A program made the translations under genes and the position numbers. 64,000 bases of DNA from Streptomyces sp. MMBL 11-1 (GTDB lineage: Bacteria; Actinomycetota; Actinomycetes; Streptomycetales; Streptomycetaceae), in NCBI RefSeq assembly GCF_028622875.1, contig NZ_CP117709.1:7009001-7073000 (forward strand), in the 5' to 3' direction. This document shows, one piece after another, positions 44,082 to 52,594 of the stretch. Each line of letters begins with the position of its first letter. Position 1 is the stretch's first letter. The notes below the pieces were generated by a model. It was not told where the DNA came from, did no database searches, and saw only the letters and a program-made list of their open reading frames with translations.

Positions 44082-44429
44082 TTAGGCCACGTCACGGGCT
44101 CCGCCGAACTCCGTAGCCGTCTTGAGCTGGTGGCCGTCGTGGCAGAGCACTTGGACGTTGCTGTCAACGTCTTCACCGCCGAGCGCGAGGGGCCGCACAT
44201 GGTCCACGTCCACCTCGTTCGCGGGGAAGTCGCCCATGCACCGGTCGCACCAGGCCGAGCCCCGTTTCTGCACTCGCCGGCGAAGCCTCGCGGCAGCGTC
44301 CCGGCGGCTCGCCCGTCGTCGCCCCCGCGCACGTCTGGAACGGACACTCGGCCGTCCCTCGTACGCCCCGTGGTGCGTGTTGCAGCGTCCGCGGTGCGTC
44401 GCGGGCTCGGTGCAGTCGATACGGCGCAT
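44082..44429 (-). CDS. HNH endonuclease
   Basis: The 115-residue protein starts MRRIDCTEPATHRGRCNTHH, has a long Arg-rich basic middle, and ends in an HNH motif: CDRCMGDFPANEVDVDHVRP and LCHDGHQLKTATEFG. HNH nucleases of this size occur in phages and integrative elements, where some work with terminase or cut DNA for packaging. The stop codon is made by the IS-b border (TTA at 44082-44084), so insertion has replaced the last residues. Confidence 0.8.
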   Translation of the reverse strand: MRRIDCTEPATHRGRCNTHHGAYEGRPSVRSRRARGRRRASRRDAAARLRRRVQKRGSAWCDRCMGDFPANEVDVDHVRPLALGGEDVDSNVQVLCHDGHQLKTATEFGGARDVA

Positions 44430-45018
44430 GTGCGACCCCTGGTGGTCGTCCTGGTCCTGCTCTGTGAGCGACCTGATGGGCAACATGCCTGGACCCGTGG
44501 GCAGCGTGCCCAAGGGAATGAGGTTGCTCGTCGCCCTGGCGCTCGTTGGCGATGGGTGGAACTGCCCGAAGATCACGACGTTGACGGAAGTCGTTATCCG
44601 GATCAGGTTCCGATTGGTCTGCGCCCGGCCCCGGACTCGAACCGGGGAACTCTGCGGGTTCGTTCCGGGTCTTCCCGAGGGGGCCGGTACCGCGCACCTC
44701 TAGCCGTTGGGTCAGCGGGCGTAAAGGGTCGTCCTGGCGCTCATAGACGCGTCGGGACGACCGTGGGGACCGCACGGTCTTGCAACCCCGTTCAACGCCC
44801 CGTCAGGGCGGTTACTGGTGGGCGGTGCGGTCCCCGCGTGCGTTGCCTCACGACCCCTGCGGCCACCCTCGCGGGTGCGTGGTGCACGGGCAACGCTGAG
44901 AAAACGGGCACTCGGACCGCCGCTTTCCCCCTTGGGCGAGAACCCGATACGCCCGTGCGCGGGCAGCAGAAAGTCCCGGCGGGTCCACGGGGCGGGGCAG
45001 TCCGAGTCTATCGGGGCC
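44430..45018. other. Degraded island DNA without a supported gene
   Basis: Long frames on both strands lack starts and family resemblance. The stretch 44629-44647 reads, on the minus strand, as a tRNA T-arm (CCCCGGTTCGAGTCCGGGG). A hairpin (CGCCCCGTCAGGGCG) lies near 44797. The minus-strand frame here is the out-of-frame continuation of the integrase fragment and ends TTLYAR at 44712. Confidence 0.5.
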
Positions 45019-45560
45019 CTACGCGGCGACCAGTTCCCGGACGGGCTCGGCGACCGTGGCGGGCTCGACCAGGCGCGCGGACGCGCCCTCGGTCGGAGAC
45101 GTCGCGCACGGGGCGTCCCTGTGCATCTTCCAGCCGAGCAGCGTTTCGTTCGGAGTATCCGCGTGATGACAGCGGGGGTCCACTTGAACACGTCGCGGAC
45201 GACGTGCGACCCCTTGGCCCCGCCGGTCTTTCCGCCCTTGTCGCGCTTCATCACCGCCCAGTGATCGCGCGGGCTCAGGATGATGTCCGCGTTGAGCCCT
45301 GCGGCAATAGCCGAAACGGTCGCCCCCTCCCACAGCCCACGGACGATGCGTTCAATGACCTTGACCGCGTCGGGGTCCGGTACGAGCGTCCGACCGACCC
45401 CGCCGAACTCTGCGGGCAAGGGGGTGTGCACGTAGCCGTACGGGGGACGACCGCCACCGCGCCACCGAAGCACCATCTTTCGGATGGCAGCCATAGCGCC
45501 GGTAACGCGGTCACTGAGGTTCTTCGGCGGTGCCGCTCCGGGGTGGGTACGGCTCTGGCA
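45019..45560 (-). pseudogene. Serine integrase, C-terminal fragment (frameshifted)
   Basis: The minus frame LSDRVTGAMAAIRKMVLRW is followed by GGGRPPYGYV, VPDPDAVKVIERIVRGLWEG and WTPAVITRILR, the Recombinase domain of large serine recombinases. Near 45151 a one-base deletion shifts the frame; matching resumes as ETLLGWKMHRDAP and ends at 45019. The catalytic resolvase domain is absent here but its beginning is found at 48269-48449 in the same orientation, so this is one integrase split by later insertions. Confidence 0.82.
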
Positions 45561-45621
45561 ATTGACGTCATGTGCTTGCGGCGGCCGGGCGGAACATCCT
45601 CCGAGGCCCGGAGAGCGGGAG

Positions 45622-45650
45622 TTGACCCTCCCCTTACGTCAGGCTTGAGG
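45622..45650 (+). promoter_or_regulatory. MerR-type promoter/operator
   Basis: TTGACCCTCCCCTTACGTCAGG carries a -35-like TTGACC and a dyad CCCT...AGG of the kind MerR regulators bind inside an over-long spacer; the MerR/TipAS start follows at 45677. The -10 element is not obvious. Confidence 0.55.
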
Positions 45651-45676
45651 CTGGATGTCGACGAAAGGGCAGGTGG

Positions 45677-46477
45677 ATGAGTTACTCCGTGGGGCAGGTC
45701 TCGGCCTTCGCCGGCGTGACGGTGCGGACACTGCATCACTACGACAAGGCGGGGCTGCTCTCGCCCAGTGACCGCAGCCCCGCCGGTTACCGGCTCTACA
45801 GTGAGGCTGACCTGGTCCGTCTCCAGCAGATCCTCTTTTACCGTGAGCTCGGCTTCTCTCTCGATGAGATCGCCGGGATCTTCAAGGATCCGCAGGTGAA
45901 CCCGTTGGAGCAGCTCCGGGCCCGGCAGCGGCAGCTGCGTGAGGAGATCGCCAGGCTGCAGCGGCTGGCCGAGGTGGCGGAACGGGCGATGGAGGTCCAG
46001 AAGACCGGGGTGTCCCTGACTCCTCAGGAACGCTTCGAGGTCTTCGGTGAGATCACCTTCGACCTGAGCTATGCCACCGAGGCAGAACTGAAGTGGGCGC
46101 ACTCGGAGGGACAGCGCGAGGCGATGGCGCGCGCGGCTGCTCACACCAAAGAGGATTGGCGTCAGCTCATGGGCGAGACCGCCGCCTGGCGCGCGGAGCT
46201 GCTCGCGGCCTTCGACGAGGGGGAGCTGAGCAACGGCGAGCGGGCCATGGACCTCGCCGAGGAGCACCGCTTGCACATCTCACGATGGTTCACCGCCTGC
46301 CCGCCCGACATGCACCGGCGTATCGCGGACGACTTCGTCGCCGACCCGCGCGCGTTCGCTCTGGTCATACCGCCGTCGCAGCAACGCCCGGGCCTGGCCG
46401 CCTATACGCGCAAGGCGGTTCACGCCAACGCGGCCCGCCACGCAGGTGGTCGTACCGGTTCCCAGGAGGACCAATGA
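45677..46477 (+). CDS. MerR family regulator with TipAS ligand domain
   Basis: The 266-residue protein has an N-terminal MerR helix-turn-helix and wing (SVGQVSAFAGVTVRTLHHYD, SPAGYRLYSEADLVRLQQI), a dimerisation helix (about 75-115) and a C-terminal TipAS-like domain from about 130 (AHTKEDWRQLMGETAAWRAE, CPPDMHRRIADDFVADP). TipAS domains bind thiopeptide or other bulky antibiotics and induce drug-response genes. The stop overlaps the start of the glycosyltransferase (ATGA), so the two form one inducible unit. Confidence 0.9.
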   Translation: MSYSVGQVSAFAGVTVRTLHHYDKAGLLSPSDRSPAGYRLYSEADLVRLQQILFYRELGFSLDEIAGIFKDPQVNPLEQLRARQRQLREEIARLQRLAEVAERAMEVQKTGVSLTPQERFEVFGEITFDLSYATEAELKWAHSEGQREAMARAAAHTKEDWRQLMGETAAWRAELLAAFDEGELSNGERAMDLAEEHRLHISRWFTACPPDMHRRIADDFVADPRAFALVIPPSQQRPGLAAYTRKAVHANAARHAGGRTGSQEDQ

Positions 46478-47688
46478 GAATCCTTATCGCCGCAGCCGGA
46501 TCGCGCGGCGACGTCGCGCCCTACACGGGTCTGGGATCCGAACTACGCCGGGCCGGATACGACGTTACCCTCGCCACCACAGACACCTTCGCACCACTCG
46601 TACACGACGCAGGGCTGGAATTTCGCAGCCTCCCCGCCGACACACGGGTCCGTGGCAGCATCACAGGCAAACGTGAACTCATGCGCACTGCTGCCACGTT
46701 CATCACCGAACTGGGTCAGGGCTTCGCCGACGTGATGGACGAAGGCACGGACCTGCTCCTGCTGTCGACCACCACGACTCCGCTCGGCTGGCACCTCACC
46801 GAGGCCACGGGCACACCCAGCCTCGGCGTGTACCTCCAACCCACCCAACCGACCGGCGACTTCCCGCCCGTCGTCACAGGCTCCCGCTCACTGGGCCGTC
46901 TCGCCAACCGAGCCACCGGACGCTTCGCACTGCACATGGCCGACCGCGTCTACGAACAGGCTGTCGCATAGCTGCGCCGCCGCCTCCAACTGCCCCCGGC
47001 CTCACCTTCCGAGATGCGTCGACGGCAGGAACAGGCGAATTGGCCCATCCTGCATGGCTTCAGCACGGCCCTGGTGCCTCGTCCCTCCGACTGGCGCGCC
47101 GGCTTGGAGGTCGTGGGCAACTGGTGGCCCCATCAGGAGGCGGCCGAACGGCTGCCTCCTGATCTGGAGGACTTCCTGCGTGCCGGACCCCGACCCGTCC
47201 TCATCGGCTTCGGAAGCATGGCAGCCGGTGACGGGGAGAGGCTGAGCGAGATCGCTGTGCAAGCCCTGCGCCGCGCCGGACTGCGCGGCATCCTCCAAGC
47301 CGGCAGTGCCGGGCTTGCCGCCGACGGGAACGACGTGCTCACGATCGGGGACGTACCGCACGCCTTGCTGTTTCCACGGCTGGCCGCGGTGGTCCACCAT
47401 GGCGGGGCCGGCACCTCGGCCGCCGCGTTGCGTGCTGGAGTGCCCGCGGTCACCGTACCGGTGACTGCGGACCAGCCGTTCTGGGCGGGGCGACTTGCCG
47501 CCATCGGCGCCGCCACCGTCCCGATCCCCTTCCGATCCCTCACCGTCGAACGGCTTGCCGACTCACTTCACCAAGTAGTGAAGCAGCAGGCACACAGTCG
47601 AGCCGCCGCAAAGGCGGCGCAACATCTGATGACCGAGAACGGAGCAGGTCAGGCGCTCAAGGTCATCCAACAGCTGACCGATGGATGA
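46474..47688 (+). pseudogene. MGT-type glycosyltransferase with in-frame amber codon
   Basis: The 405-codon frame codes a GT1/MGT enzyme. The N-lobe is MRILIAAAGSRGDVAPYTGL, FRSLPADTR and LGQGFADVMDEGTDLLLLST. The C-lobe is VLIGFGSMAAGDGERLSEIA, VHHGGAGTSAAALRAGVPAV and VTADQPFWAGRLAAIGAA, the nucleotide-sugar motif. A TAG at 46969-46971 splits it after VYEQAVA; the next codons (LRRRLQLPP) continue in the same frame, so this is one nonsense mutation. Macrolide-inactivating glycosyltransferases belong to this family. GGAGGA precedes the ATG. Confidence 0.85.
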
Positions 47689-47823
47689 CGCCAGTCCGTT
47701 CCTCGTCCTCGTCACTGCGCTTCTTCAGTCTGGGCACCGATCGGCTGACGGCTGAGGGCGCGCAACAGGCCAGGCCCCCGGATTGTTGATGGAGATGTCT
47801 GACGTCTCAACCAAGCAGCCCTG

Positions 47824-48268
47824 GAGACCTCGTTGGTCATCTACCCAGCCGCACTCGACGCGCCGCACGCGCTCGTGGGGTGGGTCACCATGCTCATCGT
47901 CACCCGCGAGGGGGACCGGCTCTGCAAGCTGCGCCCGTGCGCCCGTCTCAACGCGCGATGGTGGCGCTCGTGTACTTACGCGAGCACATCACGTTGGCGC
48001 AGATCGCCGCAGGTTTCGGGATCAGCGAGTCCACCGCCCACGCCTACACCATCGCGGTCACCGACCTGCTCGCCGAGCGCGCTCCGGGTCTGCTCAGGAC
48101 ACTGCGTGAAGCCGACCCGGACTTCGTCCTGCTGGACGGCACTTCGCCGAGTGCGACCGCGTCGCTGACGGGCGGGCGGACTACTCGGCCAAACACCGCC
48201 GCCACGGCGTGAACGTGCAGGTAGTCACCGATCCTTGCGGCCGGCTGCTGTGGCCTTCCCCTGCTGCC
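47824..48268 (+). pseudogene. IS5-family transposase remnant
   Basis: The plus strand reads IYPAALDAPHALVGWVTMLI, then after a shift near 47930 PSQRAMVALVYLREHITLAQ and AAGFGISESTAHAY. After a second shift near 48145 it reads GRADYSAKHRRHGVNVQVVT and RLLW. These are successive parts of an HTH_Tnp_4/DDE_Tnp_4 transposase in three frames with the end missing. The remnant ends inside the serine integrase, showing that it interrupted that gene. Confidence 0.75.
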
Positions 48269-48449
48269 GCTCGGGGCTGGTGGTCTCGTCGGTCAGGACG
48301 GACAGGCGTACGCACCGCACACCCCGGAGGGTCGCGGTTTCGTAAGCCGTGCCCGTGATGGGGTTCCGGGGTGCACTGCGCATGTCCCCCGTAGGGACCG
48401 AGGGGTTCCCCGTGCTGCTGCGCTCCCTGACCAGGACCGATGCACCCAC
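48269..48449 (-). pseudogene. Serine integrase, N-terminal fragment
   Basis: The minus frame begins MGASVLVRERSSTGNPSVP (or ATG 48383, MRSAPRNPITG) and contains GVRCVRLSVLTDETTSPERQ, the start of the resolvase catalytic domain of large Streptomyces serine integrases. RLS supplies the Arg-x-Ser that includes the nucleophile. The match ends at about 48269, where IS remnant sequence begins. The domain continues 2.7 kb away at 45560-45019. Confidence 0.72.
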
Positions 48450-48471
48450 GACAACACTCCAGAACTACTAG

Positions 48472-48534
48472 TTCCGTGTGTTGGGAGACCCGGAGGGCAA
48501 CGAGTTCTGTGTGCTCGGGAACCGCCGACCCTGA
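48472..48534 (+). pseudogene. C-terminal fragment of a VOC family gene
   Basis: FRVLGDPEGNEFCVLGNRRP and stop matches the usual end of the same VOC subfamily that starts at 38601 (DPEGNEFCVL). A TAG precedes it in frame at 48469-48471, marking the right border of the island. Together with the left fragment only about 47 of roughly 120 residues survive. Confidence 0.7.
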
Positions 48535-48587
48535 ACCCGGGCGACCCGGGCGACCCGGGCGACCCGGGCGACCCGGGCGACCGGGGG
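48534..48587. repeat. 9-bp tandem repeat (GACCCGGGC)n
   Basis: Four perfect copies of GACCCGGGC occupy 48543-48578, flanked by one variant copy on each side. The tract starts at the stop codon of the VOC fragment. Confidence 0.85.
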
Positions 48588-49076
48588 ACGGTCGCGTCGC
48601 CCGCCCGGGTGATCGTCTGCGCCGCTGACGACTCCGGTCCGGACCGGCCTCCCCGCTTCGCGGCCTACGGGTGCGGCGCGGCCGTGCCAGTCGCAGAACC
48701 GACAGTCGGGTTTTCCGGCCACCCGCAGCGAGGACGCGTGCTCGGTACCCGTCACGGGACGGCGAAGCACCACCGCCGTACGGCCACCGCGTCGGCAGCC
48801 GCCGCCAACGGATCCAGAACCGGCCGACAGGGCGTCACCGCACCGGAGTCGCCTTCGTGACCTGCCGAAAGAGGGTGGTGCGCACGCTGGGCCGGCCGCC
48901 CAGGTGTGAGGCACGGAAGGAGGTGCCCCAGCTCAGCGACGTGCCCGCTCGGGTCCGTGCGCCCCCTTGTGCCGGCGTGCACCGATCAATGCGTACACAC
49001 GGATAGTTATGATCCGTGGCACCACGTGGGCACCATCCGAGTGCGTCGCTTCATCTCGTCGAGCAGGGAGAGCGCC
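48588..49076. other. Intergenic region, nothing recognised
   Basis: These 489 bp contain only open frames with poor codon bias and no family match. Near 49000 a TATGAT-like -10 (ATAGTTATGATCC) could be the promoter for the small membrane protein. Confidence 0.4.
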
Positions 49077-49220
49077 ATGCCGTCCACACCCACCCGTCCC
49101 GCGTTCGAACTACGCGTGGGGGAAGTCCACTTGACCGTCCAGCGCATCCCCGGATGGCTGGTGACAGCCCTCGCCACCGCGGTGGGCAGCGCGTTCGCCG
49201 CATGGTTCACGTCCCTGTGA
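49077..49220 (+). CDS. Small membrane protein
   Basis: The 47-residue protein MPSTPTRPAFELRVGEVHLT ends in one hydrophobic segment (WLVTALATAVGSAFAAWF, about residues 28-45). AGGGAG lies 7 bp before the ATG. Similar tiny single-span proteins are frequent in Streptomyces; no function is known. Confidence 0.6.
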   Translation: MPSTPTRPAFELRVGEVHLTVQRIPGWLVTALATAVGSAFAAWFTSL

Positions 49221-49325
49221 CCCGGGTGCGTGGAACCGGTCGCGGCCGGGCGTGATTTTGAGCGGCTGTGCCCGAGGTGGTTGGCTCAGCCCACCACCGA
49301 ACAACCGAGTGCTGGAGGAACAGCC

Positions 49326-49769
49326 ATGGCGCAGGTCGAGGCCACGACGGAGCGGATCATCGCGGCGGACGCGGAGGACGTGTTCGACGCGCTGGCCGAC
49401 TACAAGGACGTCCGCGGCAAGGTGCTGACCGGGCACTTCAGCGAGTACGAGGTCCGGGAGGGCGGCGACGGCGAGGGCAGCCTCGTGCACTGGAAGCTCC
49501 AGGCGACCAGCAAGCGCGTCCGTGACTGCCTGGTGGAGGTCAGTGAGCCGACCGACGGGCAGCTCGTCGAGAACGACCGCAACTCCTCCATGGTCACCAC
49601 CTGGACCGTCACCCCGGCCGGTGACGGGAAGTCCAGGGTCGTCGTCACCACGGTCTGGGACGGCGCGGGCGGCATCGGCGGGTTCTTCGAGCGGACCTTC
49701 GCGCCCAAGGGCCTCGGCCGGATCTACGACGAGCTGCTCCAGAACCTCGCCACCGAGGTCGAGAAGTAA
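49326..49769 (+). CDS. SRPBCC (START-like) family protein
   Basis: The 147-residue protein begins MAQVEATTERIIAADAEDVF, the START-like ligand-cavity fold opening, and ends with a long C-terminal helix (FERTFAPKGLGRIYDELLQN). Such proteins bind hydrophobic small molecules or act as polyketide cyclases; no ligand can be told. GGAGGA precedes the ATG. A single-gene unit ending at a strong hairpin. Confidence 0.85.
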   Translation: MAQVEATTERIIAADAEDVFDALADYKDVRGKVLTGHFSEYEVREGGDGEGSLVHWKLQATSKRVRDCLVEVSEPTDGQLVENDRNSSMVTTWTVTPAGDGKSRVVVTTVWDGAGGIGGFFERTFAPKGLGRIYDELLQNLATEVEK

Positions 49770-49785
49770 TTCCCTTTCACCGCAC

Positions 49786-49809
49786 CGGAGGCCGGAGATC
49801 CGGCCTCCG
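49786..49809. terminator. Perfect 10-bp hairpin after the SRPBCC gene
   Basis: CGGAGGCCGG (49786-49795) pairs with CCGGCCTCCG (49800-49809) around AGAT, 17 bp after the stop codon, without a T tract. Confidence 0.8.
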
Positions 49810-49989
49810 TGAGCGCGGCCGGCCTCACCGGAACGGGTGGTTTTCCGGGGTGGCCGGTTGTGCGCCGTAGTGGCTCCCACCGGCGCATAAGCCCTCCGTG
49901 CGCGCCGCGTACGCCCCTCGTCACGTTTGCCCCGCCTTGCCGCACGATGCGAGAAATGGGCGGCGCAGGTGCGACGAGGGGAGCGTTAC

Positions 49990-52455
49990 GTGGTGGGTGG
50001 TATCACGCTGGTGAAGGACGAGCCGGAGGGCCCGGGACCGGACGGCACGACTCCGGACGGCACGGCGGCCACGGTCGAACTCCCCGCCGCACCGCCCCCG
50101 CCACCCCCTCCGGCCGGACCCGGCCCGGACGCGGTGGAGATCAGCCCCCGCAAGGTCCGCATGGTCTTCCTCGGGCTGATGCTCACCCTGCTGCTCGCGG
50201 CGCTCGACCAGATGATCGTCGCCACCGCCCTGCCCAGAATCGTCGGTGAGCTGCACGGCCTGGAGAAGATGTCCTGGGCGGTCACCGCCTACCTCCTCGC
50301 CTCCACCATCGTCCTGCCGCTCTACGGCAAGCTCGGCGACCTCTTCGGCCGCAAGGGCGTCTTCCAGTTCGCCATCGTCGTCTTCGTCATCGGCTCCGCC
50401 CTCGCCGGCTGGTCGCGCACCATGGACGAGCTGATCGCCTTCCGCGCCGTCCAGGGCATCGGCGGCGGCGGCCTCATGATCGGTGTCCAGGCGATCATCG
50501 CGGACATCGTCCCGCCCCGGGAGCGCGGCCGCTACATGGGCCTCATCGGCGCGGTCTTCGGCCTCGCCTCGGTCGCCGGCCCCCTGCTCGGCGGGTTCTT
50601 CACCGACCACGCCTCCTGGCGCTGGTGCTTCTACATCAACGTCCCCTTCGGCCTGGTCACCCTGGCCGTCATCGCCGTCGTCCTCAAACTGCCCAGGCCC
50701 GCCGTACGGCCGCGGCTCGACGTCCTGGGCGCGGTGCTCCTGGCCGTCGCCTCCACCTGCCTGGTGCTGGTCACCAGTTGGGGCGGCACCGAGTACGCCT
50801 GGGGCTCGCGCACCATCCTGGGGCTCGCGGCGGGCGCGGTCCTCACGACGGTGCTCTTCGTCGCCGCCGAACACCGGGCCGCAGAACCGATCATTCCGCT
50901 GCGGCTGTTCCGCGACTCCGTCTTCAACGTCACCGGCCTGGTCGGCGCGGTCGTCGGTATCGCGCTCTTCGGGGCCGCCAGCTACCTCCCGACCTACCTC
51001 CAGATGGTCGACGGGGCCAGCGCCACCGAATCCGGGCTGCTGATGCTCCCGATGATGATGGGCATCGTCGGCGGGTCCGTCGTCTCCGGCCAGCTCATCA
51101 CCCGCACCGGCCGCTACCGGATCTACCCGATCGTCGGCAGCGCCGTCTCGGTGGTCGGCATGTGGCTGCTGTCCCTGCTGGAGGCGGACACCTCGCCCCT
51201 GGCGTACAGCTTCTACCAGGCCGTCCTCGGCACCGGCATCGGACTGGTCATGTCCGTCCTCGTGCTCGCCGTGCAGAACTCCGTACGCCCCTCGGACCTC
51301 GGCACCGCCACCAGCGCCAACAACTACTTCCGGCAGATCGGCGGCAGCGTCGGCGCGGCGATCTTCGGCACGCTGTTCGCCGGGCGGCTCTCCGACGCCC
51401 TCGGCGTACGCCTGCCCGCGGGCGCGGAGCTGCCCGACCCCGAGTCGATCACCCCGCAGATCGTCCACGCGATGGAACCCGCGTTGCGCGACGCGTACAT
51501 CCAGGCGTACGTCGACGCGATGCCGCGCATCTTCCTCTACCTCGTGCCGGTGCTCGTGCTCGGCCTGGTCCTCGCCTTCTTCCTCAAGGAGAAACCGCTG
51601 GTGTCCCACCACAGCCCCGAAGCCGCAGCAGAGATCACGGCCTCCCCGATCCCCGCCGCCCGCGCCGACTCCGGGCGGCCCGCCTCCGGCTACCTCTCCG
51701 GGGTCCCGGTCCACGGGAGCGTCCAGCACCCGGACGGCACCGCCGTCCCCCGCGCCGCCCTCACCCTCATCGACGTCCAGGGGCGGCAGATCGGGCGCGG
51801 GGCCAGCGGTGAGGACGGGCGGTACGCGCTGAGCGTCCCCGGCGCCGGCTCCTACGTACTGATCGCCGCCGCCGGCGGACACCAGCCGCAGGCCGTCAGC
51901 GTGACCGTGGGCGAGCGCCCCGTCGAGCTGGACGTGGTGCTCGGCGGCGCCGGCCGCCTCGCCGGGTCCGTCCTCACCCCCGACGGGGCCCCCGTCCGCG
52001 ACGCGGCCGTCACCCTGACCGACGTACGCGGCGAGGTCGTCGCCTCCACCCGTACCGGCCATGAGGGCGGCTACGTCATCGGCGAACTGGTCGCCGGCGA
52101 GTACACCCTCGCCGCCAGCGCCCCCGCTTTCCGCCCCGCCGCCCTCCCGGTCAGCGTGCAGGCCGCCCGGGAGACCCGGCAGGACATCGAGCTGGCGGGC
52201 GGGGCCGTCCTGCGCGGCGTCGTCCGGGCCACCGCCGGGCGCCCCGTCGAGGACGCCCGGGTCACCCTGCTGGACGCGGCGGGCAATGTGGTGGACACCC
52301 TCACCACCGGACCCGACGGATCGTTCCGGTTCGTGGACCTGTCGTCCGGCGAGTACACGGTGATCGCCGCCGGGTACCCGCCGGTCGCCACCGTCCTCCA
52401 GGTCGCGGGCGGCGGCCGCACCGAACGCGACCTCCAACTCGGCCACGAGGACTGA
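49990..52455 (+). CDS. MFS (DHA2) exporter with C-terminal carboxypeptidase-regulatory-like repeats
   Basis: The 821-residue protein has a Pro/Asp-rich N-terminal tail (1-55), then a 14-helix DHA2 transporter, about residues 58-540. [19 protein letters not shown] is the proton-relay helix 1 and [13 protein letters not shown] is motif A. A soluble C-terminal part (about 560-821) of three beta-sandwich repeats follows, each starting with a GxVxxPDGxxV-like strand ([60 protein letters not shown]). The transporter likely exports drugs. GTG 49990 follows GAGGGGAG. Confidence 0.9.
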   Translation: MVGGITLVKDEPEGPGPDGTTPDGTAATVELPAAPPPPPPPAGPGPDAVEISPRKVRMVFLGLMLTLLLAALDQMIVATALPRIVGELHGLEKMSWAVTAYLLASTIVLPLYGKLGDLFGRKGVFQFAIVVFVIGSALAGWSRTMDELIAFRAVQGIGGGGLMIGVQAIIADIVPPRERGRYMGLIGAVFGLASVAGPLLGGFFTDHASWRWCFYINVPFGLVTLAVIAVVLKLPRPAVRPRLDVLGAVLLAVASTCLVLVTSWGGTEYAWGSRTILGLAAGAVLTTVLFVAAEHRAAEPIIPLRLFRDSVFNVTGLVGAVVGIALFGAASYLPTYLQMVDGASATESGLLMLPMMMGIVGGSVVSGQLITRTGRYRIYPIVGSAVSVVGMWLLSLLEADTSPLAYSFYQAVLGTGIGLVMSVLVLAVQNSVRPSDLGTATSANNYFRQIGGSVGAAIFGTLFAGRLSDALGVRLPAGAELPDPESITPQIVHAMEPALRDAYIQAYVDAMPRIFLYLVPVLVLGLVLAFFLKEKPLVSHHSPEAAAEITASPIPAARADSGRPASGYLSGVPVHGSVQHPDGTAVPRAALTLIDVQGRQIGRGASGEDGRYALSVPGAGSYVLIAAAGGHQPQAVSVTVGERPVELDVVLGGAGRLAGSVLTPDGAPVRDAAVTLTDVRGEVVASTRTGHEGGYVIGELVAGEYTLAASAPAFRPAALPVSVQAARETRQDIELAGGAVLRGVVRATAGRPVEDARVTLLDAAGNVVDTLTTGPDGSFRFVDLSSGEYTVIAAGYPPVATVLQVAGGGRTERDLQLGHED

Positions 52456-52525
52456 GACGCAGGGGGCTGAGACGCGGTGGGCTGAGACGCGGTGGGCTGA
52501 GACGTACGGGCTGAGACGTACGGGG
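52452..52525. repeat. 15-bp tandem repeat (CTGAGACGCGGTGGG)n
   Basis: Five consecutive copies begin in the stop codon of the MFS gene. Copies 2 and 3 are identical; copies 4 and 5 change to CTGAGACGTACGGG(G). A further CTCAGGAGTACGG repeat follows to about 52560. The LysR stop faces it. Confidence 0.8.
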
Positions 52526-52594
52526 CTCAGGAGTACGGAGTACAGGGCTCAGGAGTACGGGGGCGGCCTCCCGGAGCAGGTGGTGTTCCGGGGC

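Larger units (their letters stand above)
38690..48471. mobile_element. Decayed integrative element (serine-integrase island)
   Basis: The segment between the two VOC gene fragments has mixed GC, many broken genes, four IS5-like sequences and two pieces of a large serine recombinase: an N-terminal end at the right border and a C-terminal part at 45019-45560. Border coordinates are set by where VOC similarity stops. No long direct repeat was found at the borders, as expected for serine integrases, whose core is 2 bp. Internal rearrangement or deletion must have removed the middle of the VOC gene. Confidence 0.7.

Noticed and set aside
44560..44720. Intact tRNA gene
   Set aside because: Only a T-arm fits; acceptor, D and anticodon arms could not be paired.
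39782..47688. Antibiotic biosynthetic gene cluster built on the methyltransferase and glycosyltransferase
   Set aside because: No scaffold-forming enzyme (PKS, NRPS, terpene or peptide) occurs; both genes lie in a decayed mobile island and fit a resistance or modification role.
48468..48914. A 148-codon minus-strand gene across the right island border
   Set aside because: Its C-terminal RVARVARV stretch is just the 9-bp tandem repeat and the remainder has no family resemblance.
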